Positions 1-8,328 of a stretch of 10,239 nucleotides of DNA are shown here, piece after piece. This DNA is from Lysobacteraceae bacterium (GTDB taxonomy: Bacteria > Pseudomonadota > Gammaproteobacteria > Xanthomonadales > Wenzhouxiangellaceae), in NCBI GenBank assembly GCA_020201235.1, contig JAIVHD010000005.1:1-10239 (forward strand). The letters are read 5' to 3'. The translations under genes and the position numbers were made by a program. Within the stretch, counting starts at the first letter, position 1. Each line of letters begins with the position of its first letter. The notes below the pieces were generated by a model. It was not told the origin of the DNA. It ran no database searches and worked only from the letters and a program-made list of their open reading frames with translations.

Positions 1-1
1 C

Positions 2-1054
2 GAGCAGGTCGTACTCGAATTGTGCCGGCAACACGGCGCGCTGCACGGGCAGGCCCAGCTGATTGTATTCGCGCCGACCGGACAGGCGCCGCCGGTCCTG
101 ATCAATGAGGCCTTGCGACGCGGTCTGGATGCCGAAGGCCTGGATTGCCGGAGCGCGCTCGATCTGTACTGCATTGCCGACCTGCGTCGCCGCTTGAGGA
201 CAAGCTGTCGTGCTGGTCCAGTCGTGCTGCATTGTCACGATTACAAGTCGGTGGTCTACGGCGGCCTGGCCTCGGTCGGACTGCCGCTGGTACGCATTGC
301 CACGCTGCACGGCTGGCTCGACGGGGGTGGGCGCCTGAGGCTGTATCACTGGCTGGAGGCACGCATGCTCAAGCAGTTCAAGCGCGTCTGCGCGGTGTCG
401 CCGCTGATCGTCAAGCAGTTGCTGCAACAGGGGCTTGACTCTGGCCGGGTCAGGCGGGTGGACAACGGCATTGACACAAGCCGTTATCGGCCGAAGACAG
501 GCTTGCGCAATGCCAATCGGGCACGCTATCTGCAACTGGGCACTGCGGCCCGGCTGTCGCCGGAGAAGAACCTGGGCTTGCTGATCAGGGCCGTCGGCAA
601 ATGCTGGGAGCGCGGCCTGGAGATTCGTCTTGAGATCGTCGGTGACGGGCCTCAGCGTAGCGAGTTGGAGGCCCTGGCCGAGGACCTCGGCTTGTCCGGG
701 CAAATCGGTTTCCGTGGCTGCGTGGACAGCCTCGAGGACTGGTATCCAGGCCTGGACGCGTTTGTTTTGTCTTCACTGCGCGAGGGCATGCCGATTTCTA
801 TTCTGGAGGCACTGGCCTGCGGCTGCCCGGTGATTGCAAGCGACGTCGGCGCGGTGCGTGAACTGCTCGACGGAATCGCCGGTTGCCAGGTGGTGCCAGC
901 CGATGACCTGCGGGCGCTGACCAACGCCATGATGGCGCTGCGCTTTACATCCGGACCCTTGCCGGAGGCCAGCGAGCGCATCAGCAATCGCTATTCGAGC
1001 GCGCACATGGCGCGCTGCTATGCCGGCATCTATCAGGAAGCCATTTCGTCATGA
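2..1054 (+). CDS. Glycosyltransferase family 4 (GT-B fold), 5'-truncated by window edge
   Basis: Retaining GT-B glycosyltransferase that should move a sugar from a nucleotide donor onto a growing lipid-linked glycan at the cytoplasmic face of the membrane. The frame is open from base 2 with no convincing start; a TTG at 20 is possible, but upstream residues still read as protein and no N-terminal Rossmann beginning is visible, so the gene very likely starts before the window. Counting visible codons from base 2, the inter-domain DNGIDTSRY is near residue 154, the donor-domain strand EIVGDGP near 211, and the GT4 E-x7-E site EGMPISILEA near 261, followed by CGCPVIASDVGAVRELL. Those motifs make the family call firm; acceptor and donor sugars cannot be read from sequence. 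The stop overlaps the next start as ATGA (1051-1054), so translation is probably coupled to the polymerase or ligase gene. Confidence 0.9.
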   Translation, partial: EQVVLELCRQHGALHGQAQLIVFAPTGQAPPVLINEALRRGLDAEGLDCRSALDLYCIADLRRRLRTSCRAGPVVLHCHDYKSVVYGGLASVGLPLVRIATLHGWLDGGGRLRLYHWLEARMLKQFKRVCAVSPLIVKQLLQQGLDSGRVRRVDNGIDTSRYRPKTGLRNANRARYLQLGTAARLSPEKNLGLLIRAVGKCWERGLEIRLEIVGDGPQRSELEALAEDLGLSGQIGFRGCVDSLEDWYPGLDAFVLSSLREGMPISILEALACGCPVIASDVGAVRELLDGIAGCQVVPADDLRALTNAMMALRFTSGPLPEASERISNRYSSAHMARCYAGIYQEAISS

Positions 1055-2340
1055 CAGCAGCAAGCAGCATACCGCTGAGCGGGCATCTGGCTCACGGGCG
1101 CATGCGGACGCGGCCGCAGAACTGGCCGCTGTATCTGTTCGTCGTTCTGATTCCGCTGCAGAACATCTATCTCCAGTACATCCCCAACCTCGGTGGCGGG
1201 CTGAACTTCATCAACGCGATGTTCGCCCTCTCGCTGCTGATGGCGTTGCGCTGCAGGGGCGGACTGGTACGCGGGACCAGCGTCAACGGCTGGATGATGG
1301 TGTACATGTTGTTCAGCCTGCTGGCGCTGGTCCGGGGCATTGATTTTGTAGACGAGCCGGCCGGACACGTTCGGTTCCTCAAGGATCATCTGATCGCGGT
1401 GTCGTTTCTTTTCCTGGCGCAGATGAGCGTAACTGACTGGCGCGGATGGCGTCGACTTTACCTGGCATCGCTGATTCCGCTGCCGTACATGCTTTACGTG
1501 GTCGGCGATCAGAATGCATCGGTCGGTGCCTGGCACTACTCCGATCAGCTTCGCATCAACGGCACCTTCATGGAACTGGGGGCCAACGAAATGGCCGCAT
1601 TCTTCGTCACGGCGGCACTGGTGGCATTGGGTTTCGTCGTCGGATCACTGGCCTCCAACAAATGGCGCTTGCTGTGTCTGGCGGCGGCCGGCCTGGCCGT
1701 TGCCGGCGTGGTTTTGAGTTACTCGCGCACCGCGTATGTCGCGATTCTCGCCGCGGGCCTCCTTCTGTTCATGCTGCCGCGCTTTCGCATGCGGCTGGTT
1801 GTGCCGACCTTGCTGGCCATGCTGGTCATGCCGCTGGTGCTGCCCAACTCGGCAATCGAGCGATTTGACAGCATCTCGATCGACGAGGGTGAGCGCGACG
1901 AGAGCACCGAGAACCGCTTCGCTTTCTGGGAAACCGCAAAGAACGAATTCGCCAGGCAACCCGTGCTGGGTTCCGGGTTTCATACCTTTCATCACGCCGA
2001 GATCAACCCGCTTGAGATGGACACGCACAACTTCTTCCTGCGCGAGCTGGTGGAAAAAGGCATTGTGGGCATCCTGATTCTCGCGCTGTTGTTGCTGGCT
2101 GTATTGCGGCTGTGCTGGCGCGGCTTCAGGGCCGCCTCACCGGGCAGTCTGTACTACGGCTTCATGATCGGCCTGCTGGCCGCTTTCGTGGCGCTGCTGA
2201 TTGGCAATGTATTCGGGGACCGATTCACCCACTATCCGTTGATCGCGCACTTCTGGCTGTATGCCGGGTTGGGACTGCGCGGTCTGCAACTTCATTTCGC
2301 CGGAATTTCCGAGGAGCGTCATCATCCAATCGATGCCTGA
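1051..2340 (+). CDS. O-antigen polymerase/ligase family membrane protein (Wzy or WaaL type)
   Basis: A 429-residue polytopic inner-membrane protein. It has many hydrophobic segments, interrupted at about residues 270-330 by a hydrophilic loop that should face the periplasm. That loop carries the Wzy_C/WaaL signature: TENRFAFWETA, then GSGFHTFHHAE and finally DTHNFFLRELVEKGIVG, with the conserved His at about residue 326. An Arg within YSRTAY (about 226) precedes it, as is usual for the family. Members either polymerise undecaprenyl-linked repeat units (Wzy) or attach the finished glycan to an acceptor (WaaL), and the sequence does not separate the two. Its place among glycosyltransferases and nucleotide-sugar enzymes favours a polysaccharide polymerase, by inference. 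Start: ATG at 1051, 10 bases after AGGAAG (1035-1040), overlapping the upstream stop by four bases. Confidence 0.88.
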   Translation: MTAASSIPLSGHLAHGRMRTRPQNWPLYLFVVLIPLQNIYLQYIPNLGGGLNFINAMFALSLLMALRCRGGLVRGTSVNGWMMVYMLFSLLALVRGIDFVDEPAGHVRFLKDHLIAVSFLFLAQMSVTDWRGWRRLYLASLIPLPYMLYVVGDQNASVGAWHYSDQLRINGTFMELGANEMAAFFVTAALVALGFVVGSLASNKWRLLCLAAAGLAVAGVVLSYSRTAYVAILAAGLLLFMLPRFRMRLVVPTLLAMLVMPLVLPNSAIERFDSISIDEGERDESTENRFAFWETAKNEFARQPVLGSGFHTFHHAEINPLEMDTHNFFLRELVEKGIVGILILALLLLAVLRLCWRGFRAASPGSLYYGFMIGLLAAFVALLIGNVFGDRFTHYPLIAHFWLYAGLGLRGLQLHFAGISEERHHPIDA

Positions 2341-3166
2341 GAACATACCGGCACCAGGACGGGTCCTGGTGCTGATGTACCACGGCCTGCATGCCAACCC
2401 GGACGAGCGGGGGCATTTTGATCCGCGCTACAGCGTCAAGCCCGGCATGTTTCGGGCGCAGCTCGAATGCTTGCGCGAGTTCAACCTGGCCTACTGGCTG
2501 CCGGTGGCTGGCGAAGCGCTGTGCGCGATCGAGCGCCCGAATAATGGTTACGACCGGGGCAGCGATTATTGCAACCCGGTGCTGATTACCTTTGATGACG
2601 GCGATGCCAGTCTGATTGATACGGCACTGCCGATTCTGGAGGATCTCCGTCTCGGGGCCGTGTTCTTCGTGACCCGTGATTTTGTCGGCAAGCCGGGGAT
2701 GATCAATCATCGCGCGCTTCGCCGAATTTCGCGGGCCGGCATGGTCATTGGGTCGCACGGTGTCAGTCACCGCTTCCTCAACACGCTTTCCCGGCCTGAG
2801 CTCGAGATTGAACTGACCCATAGTCGCGAGTTCCTGGAGCAGGTCACCGGGCGTGAGGTGGTGCTACTGTCGCTGCCCGGCGGGCGTGGCGGGAAGCGTG
2901 AAATCGAGATGGCCGGCGCGGCCGGCTACCGCAGCGTGTTCGGCTCGGCCCCCGGCAATAACCAGAACACACCGGCCGGTAGCCTGATTGAACGAGTCGC
3001 GATCACGCGCGAGGTGGGTCTGGACCAGTTCCGCCAGATTCTGCGCTGGCGCGGTCTGGCCTCGTGGCGAGTTCGGGCTCGCCACCACGCGCTGGGCCTG
3101 CCCAAACGGATGTTCGGCGACCGCGGCTATGACTGGCTTCGCAATACCTGGGTGCGGCAGCCATGA
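2333..3166 (+). CDS. Polysaccharide deacetylase family protein (NodB homology, CE4-like)
   Basis: Predicted metal-dependent deacetylase of 277 residues that removes N- or O-acetyl groups from a glycan. The NodB domain is visible: an opening strand VLVLMYHG (about residues 9-16), the TFDDG motif with the Asp pair at about 88-89, the metal-binding H-x3-H as SHGVSH (H142, H146), and LSLPGGRGG near 182 at the position of the usual PPYG or YPGG loop. I see no signal peptide, so it may act in the cytoplasm or be an atypically exported protein. I chose ATG 2333 over the longer frame from 2261, because the first 24 codons of the longer form lie inside the polymerase gene and read as shadow. A GAGGAG sits 16 bases upstream, which is far, so coupling through the 8-base overlap with the preceding stop is likely. 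The H-G-V-S-H form, with Gly after the first His, departs from the common H-S/T-x-x-H. Confidence 0.87.
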   Translation: MPENIPAPGRVLVLMYHGLHANPDERGHFDPRYSVKPGMFRAQLECLREFNLAYWLPVAGEALCAIERPNNGYDRGSDYCNPVLITFDDGDASLIDTALPILEDLRLGAVFFVTRDFVGKPGMINHRALRRISRAGMVIGSHGVSHRFLNTLSRPELEIELTHSREFLEQVTGREVVLLSLPGGRGGKREIEMAGAAGYRSVFGSAPGNNQNTPAGSLIERVAITREVGLDQFRQILRWRGLASWRVRARHHALGLPKRMFGDRGYDWLRNTWVRQP

Positions 3167-4293
3167 GCCTGTTGTTTCTGGCGTCTCTGGCACTGGTGGT
3201 CTGGACCTTCGCCGGCTACCCGGCGCTGGTTATCGCGCTGGCGCGAAAAAAATCGGCAGCGCCTGGGGCGGTCCCCGTCAGCGTCACTGTCGGCGTTACG
3301 GTGGTGATCGCTACGCGCAATGAGGCCACGAGGATTCGCCAGCGCGTCGACAATGTCCTGGCCAGTCACTATCCCGACGATCTGCTCCATGTGCTGGTTG
3401 TCGACGACGGAAGCAGTGACGGCACCGCCGAGAGGGTCGCGCAGGTAAACGATGACCGGGTTCGTCTGCTGCGGCTGCCGACTCCGCTCGGAAAGGCCGC
3501 AGCGCTCAGCCGCGCGATGGTATTTGTCGACACGCCACTGACGATATTTGCCGACGCGCGCCAGTCGTTCGAGACATTTGCCGTGCGGCGGCTGGTCGAC
3601 GCCTTTGACCAGCCCTCGATCGGGCTGGCGGCCGGCCGGCTCGAGCTCGCCCCGGATGAGACCACCGGCCTGTACTGGCGGCTGGAGACGGCGCTGCGGC
3701 GGGCCGAGTCGAGGCTGGGTTGGGCGCACGCCGCCACCGGTGCGATCTACGCCATCCGCACAGCGCTTTTCACGCCGATGCCGGCGGGGCTTATTCTCGA
3801 TGATGTGTGGACGCCGGTGCACATTGCACGGCAAGGCCATCGCCTGGTTTTCGTCGACGACGCGGTCGCCAGGGAGCCGGCTGCCATGTCGGATTCCGCC
3901 GAGTTTCGGCGCAAGCTGCGCACCCTGAGCGGCAACTGGCAGTTGCTTGCGCGTGCACCCTGGCTGCTGGTTCCGCAGCGCAATCGGGTGTTCTTTGCCT
4001 GGTTTTCGCACAAGTTTCTGCGCCTGATCGCCCCCTGGGGCCTGGTTTTGGCGCTCGTGTCATCGCTGCTGGGCGTTGTCCACGGTGCTGCGGCATGGCT
4101 GCAACTGGCGTTCTGGCTGCAGCTGACGGCTTACGGCACCGCCGTGCTGGCCTTGCTTGCGCCGGCGTTGGCGCGGCGCGTGCCGCTGGCCACGGCGGCC
4201 GGCGCTTTTCTATTACTCAATTTTGCCGCGATGGTGTCACTGCCGGCCGCCTGGCTCGGTCAACGCCATCCCGGCGGCTTTTGGAGACGCTGA
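3163..4293 (+). CDS. Membrane-anchored glycosyltransferase family 2
   Basis: Inverting GT-A glycosyltransferase, 376 residues, with one N-terminal membrane helix (about residues 1-27) and three or four C-terminal ones (about 280-365). This is the layout of processive or lipid-substrate GT2 enzymes. Core motifs are in order: VVIATRNE, VVDDGSSDGT with D81 and D82, FADARQ (D131, the DxD-equivalent), ATGAIYAIR (191 onward), LDDVW (D213-D214, the catalytic-base region), and RTLSGNWQ (253-260), which stands where cellulose-synthase-like enzymes have QxxRW. The donor sugar is not deducible. The start overlaps the deacetylase stop as ATGA (3163-3166), and the stop overlaps the next gene by one base. 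Encoding a GT2 directly behind a deacetylase suggests that both act on the same glycan, which is inference from position only. Confidence 0.9.
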   Translation: MSLLFLASLALVVWTFAGYPALVIALARKKSAAPGAVPVSVTVGVTVVIATRNEATRIRQRVDNVLASHYPDDLLHVLVVDDGSSDGTAERVAQVNDDRVRLLRLPTPLGKAAALSRAMVFVDTPLTIFADARQSFETFAVRRLVDAFDQPSIGLAAGRLELAPDETTGLYWRLETALRRAESRLGWAHAATGAIYAIRTALFTPMPAGLILDDVWTPVHIARQGHRLVFVDDAVAREPAAMSDSAEFRRKLRTLSGNWQLLARAPWLLVPQRNRVFFAWFSHKFLRLIAPWGLVLALVSSLLGVVHGAAAWLQLAFWLQLTAYGTAVLALLAPALARRVPLATAAGAFLLLNFAAMVSLPAAWLGQRHPGGFWRR

Positions 4294-5582
4294 TGTCGCG
4301 CTTGCTGTTTGTTACCTGTCGCCTGCCATTCCCGCCCAGGGAAGGCCACCAGTTGCGTTCCTGGAATCTGCTGCGCGCAGCCGCCAGCGTGCATGATGTC
4401 ACGCTGCTGTCGTTGCGCCGCCCGGAAGATGCCGGGACCTTGCCGCTGGAGGCCCGGCGCCTTCTGTGCGACGTGGAAATCGTCGATATCCCGGCGCTTG
4501 CTCGCCCCAGGCCGTTGTTGGGCATTGCCCTGAAGTGGCTGGGTAGCGCTAGGCCGCTGCTCGATATCCGCTATGTCTCCGGGCCACTGCGTCGCGCTTT
4601 CTCCAGGCGAGTCCGGCAATGCGACCTGGTGCACCTGGACATGCTGGCGCTTGCCGGCCTGGCGACCGAGGTGCCAGCAGGCATTCCGATCGTGCTCAAC
4701 GAACACAATGTCGAGTCGGCGCTGTTGCAGGACCGCATCGAGCTTGAGTCCGGCTTCTGGCGACGCGCACTGCTACGCGTCCAGATGGCCCGGCTGGAGC
4801 AATTCGAGAGCACGGCCTGCCGAACGGCGCACCGCGTGCTGGCCTGCTCGAGCCTCGACGCCGACCGGCTGCATTTGATCGCGCCCGACGCGAATGTTAC
4901 GGTGATTCCCAACGGCGTCGATACCGCAAGTTTCCTGGCCGATTTCGATACCCCGCCCAAGCCTGAGTCGCTGCTGTTTGTCGGGCATATGGGCTGGTTT
5001 CCCAATCGTGACGGGGTCGAGCACTTCGACCGCGACATCCTTCCGTTGCTCGCGCACCGCAGCAAGCTGCACCTCGATGTCGTTGGTTCCAGTGACGGCT
5101 ACAGCCCTGAAGATCGCATCGACTCGCGAATTCGCCTGCGGGGCTTTGTCGACGACCTGCACGCCTGTCTGCGCCAGGCAGCCGTGTTTATCGTGCCGCT
5201 GCGGCTGGGCGGTGGAACGCGGCTGAAGGTCCTCGAGGCAATGGCCATGGGCAAGGCCATCGTCAGCACCTCCAAGGGTATTGAGGGCATCGGCATGGTT
5301 GACGGCACGGATGTGCTGATCGCCGACCGCCCCGAGGATTTTGCCCGGGCCGTGGAACGTTTGCTGGACGACGCGCCGCTTCGTGAGCGTCTCGGCCGGG
5401 CAGCAAGAGACCTTGCCGTCCGCCGTTACGACTGGCGATCGGTTGGCCAACGACTTCTACCGGTCTATAGCGAATTGCTGCCCGAATGGCTTGCGGGCAA
5501 GCGCGGGATGCGGGTCATCGAAAACGCGCAACGGTCCGAGTCGCCCTTTGCCGAACGGGAGCAGCGCCATGGCACAGCGTGA
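4293..5582 (+). CDS. Glycosyltransferase family 4 (GT-B fold)
   Basis: Second GT-B transferase of the cluster, 429 residues. The N-terminal acceptor domain begins LLFVTCRLPFPPREG, a lead resembling the sugar transferases (Stp1-like) of exosortase-linked exopolysaccharide loci. Further on come NEHNVES (136-142), the hinge IPNGVD (205-210), the donor-domain opening LLFVGHMGWFPNRDG (227-241), and a glycine-rich donor site GGGTRLKVLEAMAMG starting at 306, with the GT4 Glu inside it. The reading frame is open upstream to 3807, but that part is shadow of the GT2 gene. ATG 4293 is chosen because GGAG (4283-4286) lies six bases before it and it forms a TGATG junction with the preceding stop. The C-terminal 25 residues or so past the fold are polar and overlap the epimerase gene by 14 bases. 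Specificity is unknown. Confidence 0.9.
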   Translation: MSRLLFVTCRLPFPPREGHQLRSWNLLRAAASVHDVTLLSLRRPEDAGTLPLEARRLLCDVEIVDIPALARPRPLLGIALKWLGSARPLLDIRYVSGPLRRAFSRRVRQCDLVHLDMLALAGLATEVPAGIPIVLNEHNVESALLQDRIELESGFWRRALLRVQMARLEQFESTACRTAHRVLACSSLDADRLHLIAPDANVTVIPNGVDTASFLADFDTPPKPESLLFVGHMGWFPNRDGVEHFDRDILPLLAHRSKLHLDVVGSSDGYSPEDRIDSRIRLRGFVDDLHACLRQAAVFIVPLRLGGGTRLKVLEAMAMGKAIVSTSKGIEGIGMVDGTDVLIADRPEDFARAVERLLDDAPLRERLGRAARDLAVRRYDWRSVGQRLLPVYSELLPEWLAGKRGMRVIENAQRSESPFAEREQRHGTA

Positions 5583-6623
5583 GGCTTCACACCCAGTCCG
5601 GGGCGCTGCGGAGGACCGTCCCGTGCTGGTGACCGGCACGGCCGGTTTCATCGGCTCGCACGTGGCGCGGCGATTACTCGACGATGGCCGACAGGTTGTT
5701 GGCCTGGATAATCTGAACGACTACTACGACGTCAATCTCAAGAAGGCCCGCCTGAAGCGACTTGAATCGCGCGACGCGTACCAGCACGTGCATGCCGACC
5801 TGGCCGATCGCGACGCGATGGCCGCGCTGTTCGAGCGGGTCCGGCCGGGCCGGGTGATCCACCTGGCCGCCCAGGCCGGGGTTCGCTATGCCGCGACCAA
5901 CCCGCACGTGTACGTATCGAGCAACGTGACCGGGTTCCTGCACGTGCTTGAAGGCTGTCGACAGCACGCCGTCGAACATCTGGTGTTTGCCTCGACCAGC
6001 TCGGTCTACGGTGCTAACACCCGCATGCCGTTTGTTGAAACCCAATCGTCGGAACATCCACTGACACTCTACGCCGCCAGCAAGAAGGCCAACGAGATGA
6101 TGGCGCACAGCTACGCCCACCTGTACGGCATTCCGTCGACCGGACTGCGATTCTTCACCGTCTACGGGCCCTGGGGCCGGCCGGACATGGCGCTGTTCCT
6201 GTTTACCCGGGCGATGCTCGCCGGCGAACCGATCCAGGTCTTCAACCACGGCCGTCACAAACGCAGTTTCACCTACATCGACGACATCGTCGAAGGCATT
6301 GTGCGAGTCATGAATATTCCTCCCAAGGGCGATCCGGAATGGCGCGGCGACCGGCCGAATCCGGCGAGCAGCAACGCGCCCTATCGCCTGTTCAATATCG
6401 GCAACGAACAGCCGGTTGAGCTGCTCGAATATATCCGGGTGCTCGAGACCTGCCTGGAGCGCAAGGCCGAAATGGAAATGCTGCCGCTGCAAGCCGGCGA
6501 CGTGCCTGAATCCGCAGCGAACGTGGGTGCCCTGCGCGACGCGACCGGTTACGTGCCGAGCGTGCCAGTGGCCGAAGGCATCAAGCGATTTGTGGCTTGG
6601 TATCGGGAGTACTACCAGTGCTG

Positions 6624-6624
<1 letters not shown>
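5569..6624 (+). CDS. NAD-dependent UDP-sugar 4-epimerase, CapI / UDP-glucuronate 4-epimerase type
   Basis: Short-chain dehydrogenase/reductase-type epimerase (351 residues) that inverts C4 of a UDP-sugar, most like UDP-glucuronate 4-epimerases (GlcA to GalA). Visible are the Rossmann motif GTAGFIGSH (G23, G26, G29), the segment [17 protein letters not shown] typical of the CapI group, [11 protein letters not shown], the active-site run STSSVYG (142-148), and the catalytic Y168 and K172 in [20 protein letters not shown] and [14 protein letters not shown] follow as in that group. Start: ATG 5569, seven bases after GGGAG (5557-5561), overlapping the glycosyltransferase stop by 14 bases; the longer open frame from 5341 is shadow. 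The next gene makes a UDP-uronic acid, so the pair probably supplies one acidic sugar and its C4 epimer. It could act on UDP-HexNAcA instead of UDP-GlcA, since the neighbour looks like a HexNAc dehydrogenase. Confidence 0.9.
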
Positions 6625-7955
<1,331 letters not shown>

Positions 7956-7960
7956 GCAAC

Positions 7961-8052
7961 CATTCGCCTGCAGGGCAGGCTACTACGCGCTCGGGGCCAC
8001 CCGATTTTCGTAGGAGCGAGCCCTGCTCGCGAAGATTTTACACGGGCCTGAG
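7961..8052. repeat. 92-bp repeat unit 1 (most diverged)
   Basis: First copy, directly behind the dehydrogenase stop. It differs from unit 2 at about ten positions. Its left REP head reads GTAGTAGC on the - strand instead of GTAGGAGC, and its right REP has loop CCT instead of CGT while keeping the stem. Divergence at the array edge fits an older flank copy. Confidence 0.9.
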
Positions 8053-8144
8053 CAATCGCCTGCAGGGCAGGCTCCTACGAGCTCGGGGCCTCCTGGTTTT
8101 CGTAGGAGCGAGCCGTGCTCGCGAGGATTTTGCCCGGGCCTGAG
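8053..8144. repeat. 92-bp repeat unit 2
   Basis: Complete copy with both REP heads intact (GTAGGAGC). The linker is GAGCTCGGGGCCTCCTGG and the right REP ends in GCGAGGATTTT. It differs from unit 3 at two positions, indicating recent duplication or gene conversion between the two. Confidence 0.92.
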
Positions 8145-8236
8145 CAATCGTCTGCAGGGCAGGCTCCTACGAGCTCGGGGCCTCCTGGTTTTCGTAGGAG
8201 CGAGCCGTGCTCGCGAGGATTTTGCCCGGGCCTGGG
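8145..8236. repeat. 92-bp repeat unit 3
   Basis: Near-identical to unit 2. One stem base of the left REP is changed (TCGTCTGC rather than TCGCCTGC on the + strand), which leaves a G-U wobble in + strand RNA but a mismatch in - strand RNA. Its trailing linker GCCTGGGCAAT is shared with unit 4 rather than unit 2. Confidence 0.92.
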
Positions 8237-8328
8237 CAATCGCCTGCAGGGCAGGCGCCTACGGGTTCGGGGCCTCCTGGTTTTCGTAGGAGCGAGCCGT
8301 GCTCGCGAAGATTTTGCCCGGGCCTGGG
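8237..8328. repeat. 92-bp repeat unit 4 (contains the stop codon of the - strand gene)
   Basis: Complete copy. The left REP head is GTAGGCGC on the - strand. The TAG in this head (8259-8261) is the stop codon of the YdcF-like gene. The linker starts GGGTTCGG as in unit 5, not GAGCTCGG as in units 2 and 3. Confidence 0.92.

Noticed and set aside
3807..4292. N-terminal extension of the second GT4 gene (to 591 codons)
   Set aside because: This stretch overlaps the GT2 gene's catalytic and membrane segments in another frame. The GT-B fold starts at 4293, where a ribosome site is well placed.
4293..5582. Assignment of the cluster to an exosortase (PEP-CTERM) exopolysaccharide locus
   Set aside because: The second GT4 begins like Stp1-type transferases, and a polymerase and a deacetylase are nearby, but no exosortase, PEP-CTERM protein, chain-length regulator or priming transferase is in the window.
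8102..8131. Classical intrinsic terminator formed by a right-hand REP
   Set aside because: The stem is only six base pairs and the run of four T begins several bases after it, interrupted by GAGGA or GAAGA. Alone it does not meet the usual pattern; it is kept only as a possibility for the array as a whole.
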